From the NCBI GenBank assembly GCA_022478985.1, contig JAKSZP010006620.1, forward strand, positions 186,001 to 250,000: a DNA stretch of 64,000 nt, given 5' to 3'. The notes under the pieces are model-generated. The model was not told the DNA's origin and searched no databases. It was given only the letters and a program-made list of their open reading frames with translations. Both the position numbers and the translations under genes were made by a program. Source of the stretch: Massospora cicadina (Eukaryota > Entomophthoromycota > Entomophthoromycetes > Entomophthorales > Entomophthoraceae). Numbering within the stretch: the first letter of the stretch is position 1; each line of letters starts with the position of its first letter. This document shows positions 1 through 10,440 of the stretch, in pieces.

Positions 1-153
1 TTTCCGCTGCCCACCAGGTTGGTTGTTTTTGTTCAAAGGGTTTCACTCAATCCGCTCATTTAGGCGTTTTGTCTGAACCAAATAGTTACATTAGTTTTTT
101 TTTAGTTTTAGTTTTGTTAATGTTTGTCCCCTGGTCAGCTTACCTCAAATAAA
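1..153 (+). mobile_element. 3' end of a LINE-type retroposon (truncated by window edge)
   Basis: The segment ends in TGTCCCCTGGTCAGCTTACC followed by CTCAAATAAA, which matches the 3' end of the degenerate LINE at 15336-15372. Upstream, blocks such as CAGGTTGGTT, GGCGTTTTGTCTGAACC and a T-rich stretch before GTTAATGT also align in order with 15250-15340. I infer a copy of the same non-LTR family whose body lies left of the window. No coding sequence is visible in this part. Confidence 0.6.
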
Positions 154-494
154 TATCAGAAATCATTTAAGTCACGTTACACTACCAGAAAATATATTTA
201 ACATCGAATAGTCAATATAATATAATATTTTATGATATATAAATTCTTCTACATGATGCACAACTTTACAGGAAGTTAAGACAAGTAAAGGAAATTTATC
301 TTATGTAGTATAGATAATACATAATTAATCATATGTTTATCTAAACTAATCTTGAATAGAGTCTTTGTTTGTATTAAAAATAAAGTAGCTAGAATTATCA
401 TGTCACTTCTATTATAAGAGGCAACAAGTTTTTTCCAGGAAATTAATCATATTATAGTTTTAGTATTTATACTAGTTAAGATACTGAAAATAAA
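154..494. other. AT-rich intergenic DNA, no feature seen
   Basis: Very AT-rich sequence with no recognisable ORF, repeat or RNA. Its right end (478-494) is the left target-site duplication of the tiny insertion described next. Confidence 0.5.
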
Positions 495-520
495 GTTGGG
501 ACCATCTAGTACTAAAAAAA
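495..520 (+). mobile_element. Extremely 5'-truncated (about 25 bp) copy of the GTTGGG-tail retroposon
   Basis: The unit reads GTTGGGACCATCTAGTAC then CTAAAAAAA-type tail, and it is flanked by AAGATACTGAAAATAAA (478-494) and AAGATACTGAAATAAA (520-535), a direct repeat of the length expected for a non-LTR target-site duplication. The same terminal sequence, in reverse complement, is inserted in one LTR of element B (46757-46780), and its diverged form ends the longer copies at 8822 and 12981. I infer a 3'-terminal fragment made by abortive target-primed reverse transcription. Confidence 0.65.
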
Positions 521-539
521 AGATACTGAAATAAAAAAG

Positions 540-865
540 ATATACTATATGTCTTTAAGGAAAAAAATCCTTATAAGGATTTTTAACAGTTTATATTACT
601 TTTTTTACTTAATTTTCAGGATTAAATTTTTTGATTAAAATCCATATACTATCTCAGTCTAAGTCAGATATATCAATGTTTGTTATCCAGACCTAATGAA
701 ACATTTATTTATAATATAACAAACTACTTTATAGCACCTTTTTGGTAAACAAGGTATGATAAAAAGTAATATGGATTTTTTCATCTTCTCAAAGATATTA
801 CTTTGATCTATAATAATGTCTGGTCCTCTTAAAATCAATTTTCATGCGACTATATGTTTTTCTAA
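540..865 (-). pseudogene. Possible mariner 3' segment left of element D
   Basis: The right end of this stretch, read on the minus strand, continues the mariner reading that stops at the other side of element D (8370). It gives a weak match to the transposase C terminus (a lysine/histidine/isoleucine block followed by an LILRGPDIII-like stretch where the family has a YFEGD-like stretch). This is what an insertion of D into the mariner predicts, but the match alone is weak. No inverted repeat was found. The rest of the stretch shows nothing. Confidence 0.35.
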
Positions 866-2089
866 TAGTCAGCACGCTGACCTCAGCTCACTGAACCTAT
901 GAGGCTGACTCTCTACTCAGGGGGTCTACTTTGCGCATATTAGGCACCAGACAACCTTTGCTAGCACCACCATCATTCTTGCTAAGCAAATTCTCCTCTG
1001 ATGATACCCCTTGTAGCATCATTCACTTTGATAAACTGTCCTCACCAATGATGAACCTCTTGTAGACACTCTTAGAAGTATTTGACATACATTAGCCCTT
1101 TGACTCAACAGAAACCAATTTCTCCTCTCTCTTGTTAGCTTGGCTCCTAGGTATCTGCAATAGAGTTGTCTTCTTCCAAACAGGGCAGGTCTCAGACTGG
1201 TTACTGGACACTGAGTATTAGTTATCTTTGACTGGCTGCTGGTGATTACTTCACTTAGTACAACCTAAGTGAAACAAAAGCATAAAATTGAGATTCTGTG
1301 ATAAGGTTTTTATTAAGATAAGTTGTGAAGGATTCTATACTTCATAGAAAATTCAGGGTAAAAAATAGTTAAGATAATGAGAAATAATTAGTAATTTGGG
1401 GCTATGATATGAGGAGTTTTTAAGATTCTTTAGTCAGACGTCTTCTGACTGCTGCTTTAGTAGCTTAGTCCATCTAGGATAATTATTGTAATGCAAGCTC
1501 CATCTTGCGGTGGTTATCCCTGAACCTGGATGTTCAGTGGCCTTTGTAAAAGTCCCTGTTTCTGGGTGTTGGACCACTGTACTCTCTTCTAATGTTGGGT
1601 GATTACCCAATTTTGTAATTCTCATTTTAATTTCTGGTTCAAGAAATGGAACTCCTACAATGTGCCTCATATTTGATCATCAAGTTAACTTTATAATTGT
1701 ATGGTTGCCAGATTTGACAATAATCACTTTTGAACCTTAGATGGTATTGTCAACATAATTTAGTGTGCTCATCATAGCATCATCAGCTAAATAAAAATTA
1801 TTTCGGATTTCCAAAGGTATATAAGGGGGTCAATTCACATATGGAATTTGGCACCGACGTCATCTTCATAAATTAGTTCATCTGACTCCTCAGGGTGAAA
1901 TTATTTCGCATGATGTTGTCTCATGTACCTTGAAAATTATTGCTCTTGCCCAAGTCTATAAAGGGGCTTCTTGATTCCCCATCCACAGTGGGACTGCCGC
2001 CAGTACCTCCACCAGTACAAGGGTTGTTCTCACTCATTACACTGATTGAGTAATGACTAGTTGCACCAGTTGTAGCCTCATACGTGACA
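866..2089 (-). repeat. 3' LTR of element D
   Basis: Aligns through its whole length with 7147-8369; conserved landmarks include CTTGTAGCATCA, CTGAACCTGGATGTTCAG, TCTGACTCCTCA and GTTGCACCAGTTG. In element orientation it starts TGTCACG at 2089. Boundaries come from where the two copies stop aligning and are good to a few bases. Confidence 0.8.
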
Positions 2090-3150
2090 TTTCCTCTCAA
2101 TAAGAGACCTGTAGAATGATCTGAGGTGCATGTGTGAAATCTTTTGAACAAAATGTTGTTTTTCTTATCTTGGATGGAGTATTCAGATCCTCTCTTCATT
2201 AGGATGGTCGTAGGCTCAGTCCAAATGGCTTAGTTTCTCTTGTTTTGTTCCCCTCAGGTGGTAAAAGAAAACCTTGTCACCTAAGCTAAACTCTGGTAGC
2301 CTAGTTTTCCTCTATCTCTCCCGTTGTCTTGAAGGGAGGCTTGCTTCAAAGTTTCTTGAAGCGTCTAACTAAATTCTTATAAGCTCTCCAGTTAAATCAT
2401 GATGGTAACTCTCAGGTGGCAGGTTTTTTGATCTATTGATATGATCAGTGACTGGAGGGTAGGCAGAGCGGCCTCTCAGCCACACATGGATTTAGAGGGG
2501 ACATCCAAATCACATGATTATGGCTTAACTGGTAATCCAACAACGCTGATGATAGCAACTGGTCCCACTTTGACTTGTATTTGAGGGCCATTTTCTTTAA
2601 AATTTCGCCTAGGGTCACATTCACTCTTTTAACACTTCCTTTTGGGGATGGACTGTAGGGTGTAGTGAACTGCTGCTATATTTCAACTAGATCCAAAAGT
2701 TTCTTCATCACATCTGAGATAAAATTTTTTCCATTGTCCAGAAAAATTGAGGACATCCATGTCTTGTGATAAGTGACTTACAAGAAATGTGCAGTGGAAT
2801 TTGCGTCATACATCTTGATTGTGGAGATCTTGACCCTCACTATTATATTACTTAATTTCTAATAAGATGAAATTGGCTCGCCTGGATGCAGCTGGCAACG
2901 GTCCCACCACGTTAATTGAGACATTACTAAACAGTTTTAGTGGGGTAAATTGGCGTTAACTCAGATTGCTTCTCCAGAGGGCAAAAAATGGTAATAAGGT
3001 ACACACAACTAAAAGGGTTGGTGTACTTCGTCAAACATGCACTCCCAGTAGAGCTTACCTTTAAGTATGACATTGTCTTTTGGAACTTTTCATGACCCAC
3101 GTGCTTGTGAGCATCCATCTGTAACTCCATGTGATCACTAGGTTAGATTT
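2090..3150 (-). pseudogene. Integrase remnant of element D
   Basis: Read from high to low coordinates, the translation shows a histidine pair of the zinc-binding domain (HKHVGH around 3090-3115), then NVVGPLP near 2900 where the first catalytic Asp has become Asn, then DNGKNFISDV near 2710-2740, and a region corresponding to the NG-VER glutamate block, with VKRVN in its place. These follow the HHCC-DDE order of Gypsy integrases. Stops and frameshifts are frequent and no reading frame is longer than about 70 codons, so the enzyme is dead. It lies between the RNase H region and the 3' LTR, as expected for Ty3 order. Confidence 0.7.
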
Positions 3151-3179
3151 ATGAGCACCACATATTTTGGATCATCTTT

Positions 3180-3830
3180 TGAAGATATTCATTGACACGC
3201 AAGGTGTCTTTTAAAACATCTTCTCAGGACACTCTTCACTTCCTCAGTTTTATCCTGCCATGCCTTCAGGTTCCCAAATAAATAATATAGGAGATCGCTC
3301 TCTGGTGCCTGAGGATGCAATACTAATAACCATGACAAACCATCTGCGTTGAGATGTTTATCTCTTGCATGATGTTTTATTTTAAAATCATACCTTTACG
3401 AGGACGTCACTGCGGGAAAGGCGTCCCTCAGGATTCTTAGATTTTTTTAATTAATTGAATGACGTGTGATATGTGACTTCTTTATATGTTACTCCATATA
3501 TAAAAATCTGAAATGTTTGACTGCTCAAATCACGGCCAAGCAAACGCATATGGTAACTGTGTAGTTCTTTTCCATTTTATGTTGAAAACCTTTAAATAGT
3601 ACTCGATTGGGTGATCTTCCCTTCTCCAGTTGTGCTAAGTTCATGTCAAGTCCCGTAATACTGCATCAGTGTATAGGTAAAAGAGCTTGTTGAAGTCCGG
3701 TTAGGTAAAGATTGTTTCTTCTACCAATCATGACTTCAACTCTTATAATGCCTGCTCCTGCTACAGGCTCCATTTGAACTTCATCTCTTTAGTAAGCAGG
3801 TAGGTAAGGGGCACCGCCAAGTCATCAAAA
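3180..3830 (-). pseudogene. RNase H remnant of element D
   Basis: The minus-strand translation contains the post-RT connection ending in PLTYLLTKE, then a PDFNKLFYLYTDA block matching the Gypsy RNase H start, in which the terminal Asp of TDA is kept. Later TDHxSL-type and ADALSR-type motifs are not clear. Several stops and shifts are present. It is continuous with the RT region above it (3830-4620). Confidence 0.55.
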
Positions 3831-4620
3831 TGGGAATAACTACCTGTAGTACCCCACCATTCTTAACAACGCTTGAACGTCCTCAATGCTCTTCAGTGGC
3901 TCTATAGCCACAATTGCGTTCTTTTTCCTGTATTAAGGCTTAATTCAAGCATGGCTAATCTCATGCCTAGGAACTCCAGCTGTCTCTTCAAGAAAGTATA
4001 CTTATTTTGCCTCAGTTTCAGGTTGTATGTGTGCAATCACGTAAAGATCTCCTGGAGGTGCAGTAAGTGTTTTTGAAATATGTGAATAAACACAGTGATA
4101 TCATCAAGTTATATCAACACAATCAGTAACTTAAGATTGCAAAAAAGCAATGCATTGCACGTTGGAAGGCTTCAGGGTAATACAGAGCCCCTGCGTCATC
4201 ATTGTGGGTTCAAAAAACCCCTGACTGCTGATCAGGGCGCATTTTCCTTATCCTCATGTGAGAGCTCCATTTTTCTAGCAGCCACTGGCTAGGTCCATCG
4301 CTGAAATCATTTTGAGCAGACCAGGCGTTTTAAAGCATCATTGATGCATGGCAGCATGTACAAGTCCTTTCTTTGTTATATCATTTAGATTATGGTAATC
4401 CATGACTTCCATATGGGTCCTATCTTTTTTGTGCACCAAAACAAAGGAAAGCCCATAGCCTAAGATTGATAGATTAGTCCAGCTAGCTAACTGGTTGAGC
4501 TCTTGCTCAATGACTGCGTCCTCTGCCTTCAAATTGCAGCAAGGAAAGACATGAAGGGATAGCAGAACCTGTGTCCTTATTGTGGATCTCGCCTTTGCAC
4601 AGGCCATAGGCATTAACACT
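3830..4620 (-). pseudogene. Reverse transcriptase remnant of element D
   Basis: Recognisable blocks in order on the minus strand: LVHKKDRTHMEVMDYHNLND (RT motif 2 region, 4360-4440), SAMDLASG (about 4295-4315), GKCALISSQGFFEPT followed by a TQGLC block (about 4190-4260), and VQALLRMVGYYR (about 3840-3880). The YLDD box itself is not readable, because a region of stops lies at its expected place. The closest counterpart in the window is element C, which shares the FSAMDLASG and KCALI wording. Frameshifts and stops make it non-functional. Confidence 0.75.
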
Positions 4621-5249
4621 GGTACTTAATATGTCAGTAAATTCATCCAAAAATTCAAGCTCCTTATGCTGTTTAGGGGTCACATCCCCAAACCTGATAT
4701 CGTCAAAACCTCTTGATGCATGGACAGATTCCATCTGTTAGCAAATGCTCAGATGGGCAAATGATACAACTTGCCCTTGTTCAACTTTAAACTGTTTAGT
4801 TGTGATGTTCCCCAAAAAATGTTTAGCTCTCCAGAGTAGGTGGTATTGTAGAATCCTGGTAGTACTCTGGGTTCTTACGTTTGGATTCCTTATTGTCTTT
4901 AACTTCCAATATGGTGTCAGGCAGATTTTTATTTATTGATCATCATGGTTATCCTATGTTGATCCTATAGTCAAATATCTATGGTCTCATTGGCACTCAT
5001 AGGAAGCCCTTCCTCTGAGCTCACAGTAGGCAGTAATTGCTTTACACTTTTCTCAGTCAAGATGTAATGAATATGTGATAGATTGGTCTTTTCCAACCTA
5101 GCACATACATTGTTTTCATGGATTAATGTCCTCGTTCTTAAACACCAGTGGAAAAAGATAGCTCAAGATGCTAACCATGCTAGTGATGAAATTAATATTT
5201 TCACCAAACTCAAGTGAAACTGTGTCCTAATAATGATATCATAGTCGTC

Positions 5250-5640
5250 ACACTTTAATGCCACTGTTGGTGCATCAGGACCTAGCGCCCAAAAAGTACA
5301 GTTCCACTGAATAAACTCTTTAAAGCACAGGTAATGTCAAGGCCTGCGGGGCGGTATTTAACATTGTAGTCCATATTGGACATGAACTTGAGTTTTTTCA
5401 TGAGCTTGGAGTAGATAATGTTAACTGGAGCCCCAGTATTGTCACTGTTAAAACGCACACCTCTCTAGATAATTACTTCCGCTTTAATTAAGCGTTTGCA
5501 AAAGGAGTTCCATTGGTCAGGAAGTCGCTGGAAGATTCTGCAAACTGTCTCAAAGCAACAGTGCTCATTTTAGCCTTGACAGTTTCTTTGCCATCTGGTG
5601 CCAAAATTTTAATGGTAGCCTCGACCAATTACTCTCCTTA
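5250..5640 (-). pseudogene. Aspartic protease remnant of element D
   Basis: At 5389-5447 the minus strand reads SDNTGAPVNIIYSKLMKKLK, which aligns with the protease of element C (LDTGSPVNVISSQLMKKIK). The catalytic Asp of DTG is replaced by Asn (NTG), so the protease would be inactive even without the surrounding stops. It lies between gag and RT as expected. Confidence 0.65.
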
Positions 5641-5657
5641 TAAACTGAATTAATCAC

Positions 5658-7100
5658 TCAGGTATGTTGACTTACTTGTAACAAAAAGGTATTGCTCAAT
5701 GCAGATCCTTTAGTACTGTAAACTCTGGTTCTAGCTGGTACAGCCATCGCACTAGATGGCCCTAACACGTGGTATCCTCCACTAGCCAAGTCTTCATCTT
5801 TGTAGTCATCCTCAGCCTCAGTGTGGAGATTCACCCAATTTTGAAATGTTGAGTGTATCCTCTTTAAGGGTTGGTTCCTTCTTCTTGGCATTAAATAATG
5901 GAAAGGATTTAAAAGTGCTCAGGTTGTTAACAATTATGTCATGATAACTCCCAATGAGGAAAGTGTTCAGGCGGGTTGGTATTCTTCTCTTTTGGCTTAT
6001 CACCCTTATTGTAGGCAACATAAACAGTCTTACTAACTCACCAAGGGTAATTTGGGTCCCATAGCCTTAAATTCAGCTTTTTACTTCCCTTGTACGTTGA
6101 GTAACACTTCCTTAAGCGCCTTAAGGAACGTTGAGCTCTTAACAGCGAGTATCATATGCATCTTCAGGTTAGTATGAATCTACAGGGATCTTAGTGAAAT
6201 GATTTTCACGATGGGCAGAGCCTTAGTTCCTGTGGTCCATATTTTCTGAGCCTCGAGGTAGTAGTGAGAGGCATAGTTTGCAACTGACTTGTTTTTCCCA
6301 TCTTCATCAAGAGTAACTCTTGTTTCATATTCTGGAAGACTTGGTCACTACTGAACTTAGAGAGTATGATGTTCTTTACTTCAGTACAAGATAATACAGG
6401 TAATAAGTTTGTGCTTAGGATCTCTTGAGCCTCGAGGCTCAAGCACCATTGCACGTGGAGAGCATTCTGTAGATTGCAAGAGCCATCAATGCTATTTTCA
6501 TACATCTGTAGGAGACCCGCAATTGTCAATTATACAGGTTTATACATGGTTTTTAAGTAAGTCTTAAAGTTAGGATCCTCTTAAACTGTATTGGCGTGCA
6601 CCATAATCGCTGAGTAGAAGTTCTGACCAGTTGTGTTACATTCTTTTGAGGGGTCCACATAGGTGCCTCTAGTTGTGTTATAGGCTGAGTAGAGGTAAGC
6701 TCTAGGACAATATGTATTTATGCTTCAAATCTTCTATAGTCTTGTACATTGCAAATAGAATGTTGTCATGCTGTTCCAAGCGCTCTCCATATTTTTACAA
6801 AGAGTGATGGTTTCACCTTCTCTTTTTTGTTGAATACAAATCTCTCCTAGAAGCTCTTAAGTGTAACTTCTAATTTGACAATAGGTTATGGTCCTCTCAC
6901 AATAGGCAGTGACTCAGTTTGGGCTCTACTATCAGTTTCCTTGACATGCTCAAAAGTGGTGCATAGATTGTCGCACTTCAAATCCCAGGGTATACAGTCT
7001 GTAAGGATTGTAATCTCCTCCCTCACCAGGAGTTTAGAGAAATCCTTTCCGTGATACACTTCCATATCTGCTTGATATTGAACTGCTCATGAGAACTTTT
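5658..7100 (-). pseudogene. Gag remnant of element D
   Basis: Open stretches of 77 and 107 codons (5658-5891 and 6206-6529) lie between the 5' LTR and the protease. The 6206-6529 stretch contains a tryptophan-bearing helix-rich segment (HVQWCLSLEAQEIL) followed by an FSSDQVFQNMKQELLLMKMG block, like the retrotransposon capsid domain. No CCHC knuckle is readable. Assignment rests mainly on position. Confidence 0.5.
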
Positions 7101-7128
7101 GTGATCATTGCTAGGGCCTGTTAGTGAC

Positions 7129-7146
7129 ACCTTATAGTGAGCACCA
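7129..7146 (-). promoter_or_regulatory. Primer-binding site of element D
   Basis: On the minus strand TGGTGCTCACTATAAG starts immediately inside the 5' LTR. It matches the TGGTGCTCACTACAG found at the same place in elements A, B and C. A sequence starting TGG next to the LTR is the usual complement of a tRNA 3' CCA end. Confidence 0.7.
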
Positions 7147-8369
7147 TAGTTAGCACTCCTACATTAGCTTGCTTAACTATGAGGCCAACTCGCTGCTCAG
7201 AAGGTCTACTCCACAAATATTAGGCACAAGACAACCTTCGTTAACACCACCATAATTCTTGTTAAGCAAATTCTCCTCTGATTATACCCCTTGTAGCATC
7301 AATTGCTTTGATAAACTGTCTGCGCCCATAGTAAACCTCTTGTATACACTCTGAGAATTACTCTTCATATGTTGCCCTCCAGGAATCAATGAAAACCAAT
7401 CCCTGCCTCTCCCTTGGCAGCTCAGCTCCAAGGCATCTGTGATAGAGAGTGGATTCTCTCAAACATGTCAGGTCTCATACCTTTTACTAGATACTGAGTA
7501 TTGGTTACTACCAGACTGGGTACTGATGACTACTTTACTTAATTCAACCTTAAGTGCAAACAAAAGATAAACTTGAGATTCTATAAAAAAGGGCTTTTAT
7601 TGAGACAATAATATGAAGTATTATATACTTCAAGGGAAAGACCAGATATAAAATAAATGAGATATCAAAAAATTGGGAATGTGGAGTTTCCTTATGAGGA
7701 TTTAGAAGATTCTTTAGCCAGACATTTTCCAACTTCTGCTTTAGTAGCTTATCCATAGGGAAATTTTTGTAACCGTGAGCTCCATCTCATAGTGGTTATC
7801 CCAGAACCTGGATGTTCAGGGGCCTTTGTACTGGTTCTTGCTTCTAGGTGTTGACCTTTTTTACTTTCTTCTGATAATGGTTGACTACACGATTTATTAT
7901 TTCTTCTTTCACTTCTGGTTCAAGTGATAGAGCTCCTAAAATGCACCTCACATCAGATTGTCAAGTTACATTCAAGATTGGATGATTACTAGATTTAGCA
8001 ATAATCACTTTCAAACCTCGGATGGTCTCATTGGCATAATTTGGTGTGCTCCTCAGAGTGTCACAAAAGGATTGCAGATTATTTTAGACTTCTGATGATA
8101 TTTAAGGGGTCAATTTTCATAGGGAATTTTAGCGGTGATGTTGTCTTTACAAATTAACTCATCTGACTCCTCAAGGCGAAATTCTTCGCATGATGTCATC
8201 TCATGTACTTTAAAAATCTTTGCTCTTGTTCAAGTCTATAAAAGTGCCTTTTGATTTCCCATCCATGGTGGGATGGTCGCCAGTACTTCCACCAGTTTGG
8301 GTGTTATTATCATTCATTCCACTGATTGAGGAATGCCAAGTTGCACCAGTTGCGGCCTCATCCACAACA
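7147..8369 (-). repeat. 5' LTR of element D
   Basis: Partner of 866-2089. In element orientation it runs from TGTTGTGG at 8369 to CTAACTA at 7147, directly followed by the primer-binding site. Its outer edge abuts mariner transposase sequence. Confidence 0.8.
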
Positions 8370-8821
8370 AAGTTGTAGTTTTCAGCTTATGAAACACTGG
8401 TAAATTTCTCTTTAGGTATTGCCTTCAGCTCACCATGAGATTTTCCACAATGTCATCTATTGTTGAAAATTTTGTTATTTAGTATCTTTTTTAACCTTTG
8501 AAAATAATTAAGTCTAATGAAGCAATGTCAGGATATCAGGGTGGTTGTAATATCACAAAGGTAATGTGTTTAACCAATCAGCTCTTAATTATTTAAACCA
8601 TAATGCACTGGTGCTTTGTTATGGTGCAAAAAATGGGTTGTTGCTCCAAACTTTGGATTAAGTTTTTCCAAATTGCCCCACGCAAATTGTATAAGGTCTG
8701 TAAGTAATAAATTATTGTTAATTAGATGACCTAATGGTAGGAAATTATGACAAACAATTTGGTTACATCAAAGGAACACAGTTAAAAAGACCATGATATT
8801 TGACTGAGCTTGGCATAATTT
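8370..8821 (-). pseudogene. Mariner transposase, C-terminal half
   Basis: On the minus strand the translation gives, in order, QAQSNIMVFLTVFL (family: strand leading to the second catalytic Asp), NFLPLGHLIN, THFLHHNKAPVH (family HHDNAPAH, with the catalytic Asp lost here), a proline-rich ILQPPYPDIASLDLIIF (family QPPYSPDLAP-DFFLF) and FSTIDDIVEN (family F-TIEEIKEN). Several frameshifts and stops are present. It continues the N-terminal half at 9833-10440; the two are separated by a non-LTR insertion, and the far C terminus is cut by element D. Confidence 0.85.
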
Positions 8822-9832
8822 CTTTTTTTAGCATTAGTGGTGCCCAACCCAAAAAGGGGGAGCCGCCACAGATCTTGATTTATGAATGAGCCAAATAAAG
8901 GAATTATTAGAAATAAAAAAGTTCCTAATATATCCCTAAGTTATCAGCTTAGGAAGCTATATCAGATGGCGAGGAAGCTTTGGGAAAACTTTTGTCCAAC
9001 ACCCGCTTTAGCTGGCAGACCATGTCAGATAGCATAGGAGTGGGTGCATCAGCGGCATGTGGCATAAGGAGATATAGTTGAGGGTTTTCTTCATTAATGA
9101 GGCCTGCAGTGTCCATTGCAATATATTGGACAAGTTGATGCTCAGCGAAAGTGATGAGAGCAGGCACACAAGTGAATGACTTGATGCGCTGGCAGGTTTC
9201 AGGATAATTGGGGTCAAAAACAAAGTTTTTGCCGCATCAATGCAAGCATGGCTTGCACAAAAAGCGAGCTCCTCAATCTCATACTTTGTATATTCCTCAA
9301 AATTATGTGGGAAATTGGGGGATAGGAATACCCTCAACCAGGGAAACCATCACCATGGAGTTTCTGGCAGAGTAAGGTGTTGGCAGGAGCAGCTGCAGCT
9401 TAAACCTCCATTTTATTAATATTTTTGTAAATGGGAAAACCGCTTTTAGGGCGAAAATGAAAGTGCCATGATTTGGAAGGATCAACAAAACATCTCTCAA
9501 AGCAAAATCCAGCTTGATGTGGTATGGCTATTCATCCTCATCAAACCATTCAAGAGCCTTAAATGGATTGGATTTGGCCAGCACTGGGCAGCCACCAGAA
9601 TTGGGGCAGTGGCAGGAGCTGATTAGCTGCGAACCATCAACCATGGCAGCTCATCTGAAACTGTTTCAGCCATCAGCTCAGGCTGCTTTAAATTGACTGA
9701 ATTTTTAATTTTTTTTTTAAATTTTGGTTGGCTGTGGCTTTGGAAGCCATGCCAGAGTTCGCTGAAATTGGGGGCAGGAGAATTGAGCCCCACTTGAAAA
9801 ATTGGGTGTGGCTGCAGCCAAGCTGACGCCAG
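8822..9832 (-). mobile_element. Unfamiliar non-LTR retroposon (GTTGGG-tail family), copy 1, inside mariner
   Basis: A 1-kb block, richer in GC than its surroundings, interrupts the mariner transposase between its two halves. Imperfect 12-bp duplications flank it: TTGGCATAATTT (8810-8821) and TTGCCATAGTTT (9833-9844). On the minus strand it ends GGGTTGGGCACCACTAATGC then an A-rich tail, matching the 3' ends at 12981, 520 and 46757. It is therefore a retroposed copy. Its 5' end is probably truncated, as no RT is present. The coding content is listed separately. Confidence 0.75.
8949..9560 (-). pseudogene. Unknown protein encoded by the GTTGGG-tail retroposon
   Basis: Two or three frames joined by frameshifts give a coherent protein-like reading: 9303-9500 (65 codons, LILPNHGTFIFALKAVFPF...), about 9180-9310 (FEEYTKYEIEELAFCASHAC) and 8949-9167 (72 codons, ending in SPSDIAS and a stop). 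The final 70 residues (VQYIAMDT...ADAPTPMLSDMV...SPSDIAS) align with a translation of the copy at 12586-12981 (AIYCTSLH...TDATTPFLSPLL...SPSDMVA), so the C terminus is conserved between two independent copies. I do not recognise the domain. It could be the end of a LINE ORF2 beyond the RT, or a separate ORF. Confidence 0.5.
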
Positions 9833-10440
9833 TTGCCATAGTTTATTAGTCATTGTTCCTCAGGAAATTTTATTGGGACAATTGAGCCTTTGTTTCAACG
9901 TCATAGTCATACACCCACATTTTGTCACAAGGTATGACCTTTTTGAGTAATTTTGGGTTAAGAGCGACATCAAAAAGAATTTGTTGCACAATTGGTACAC
10001 ATTGAGGATTTTTGAAAGCAGAAATTTTTAGGCAAGATTTCTCTGAAATGCATTTCTTGTTAACAACATCTGTGTATTGCTTCTCAAAAACCATATGAGA
10101 TTCCCATTTTATATGCAACCTCGCTAATATTAAAATTCTATTGGTGAGCACAATCGCTTTAACTTTTTCCACATCATTATTATTGTTTGATGGTATATAC
10201 CCCAGGCATTACGTCATCTTTGATGCCTTCTTGGCCTTCCTGAAATCATTTGTACCACTAGTAAATTGTGGTTGTGACTTAGTACTAGAGTCAAAGACCT
10301 TTTTGAATACTTTGAAAGTTTTTTTGCGCTTTTTTCAATTTTTAAAGCAAAATCTAGACAATCTTTCAGATCCAACAATTCAGCACTCACAAAAATCAAA
10401 ACAATGAGTAAATCAGACTTATTAACGCGCAAATCACAAA
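9833..10440 (-). pseudogene. Mariner transposase, N-terminal half (irritans-like)
   Basis: The minus-strand translation includes FQEGQEGIKDD (family KFKEGRED--D, end of the helix-turn-helix domain), DVEKVKAIVLTNR (family ENVEKVK-IVLENRR), then the 100-codon stretch 9870-10172 with KLLKKVIPCDKMWVYDYDVE followed by TKAQLSQ, which is the first catalytic block of mariner (family ITGDE-WVYGYDVETKAQSSQW), with the catalytic Asp retained in CDK. Stops and frameshifts abound. The family wording points to the irritans/mellifera-like mariners common in animals and also found in fungi. Terminal inverted repeats were not identified; the 5' end lies somewhere near 10.5 kb. Confidence 0.85.

Larger units (their letters stand above)
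866..8369 (-). mobile_element. LTR retrotransposon D (Ty3/Gypsy), old
   Basis: Two direct repeats of about 1.22 kb (866-2089 and 7147-8369) flank about 5 kb that encodes, on the minus strand and in the Gypsy order, gag, protease, RT, RNase H and integrase remnants. A primer-binding-site-like TGGTGCTCACTATAAG adjoins the 5' LTR, and a purine stretch (GAGAGGAAA on the minus strand) precedes the 3' LTR. The LTRs differ by many substitutions and small indels and no clear 5-bp TSD remains, so this is an old insertion. The DNA to its right (8370 onward) is mariner transposase, so D appears to have landed inside the mariner. Confidence 0.85.
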
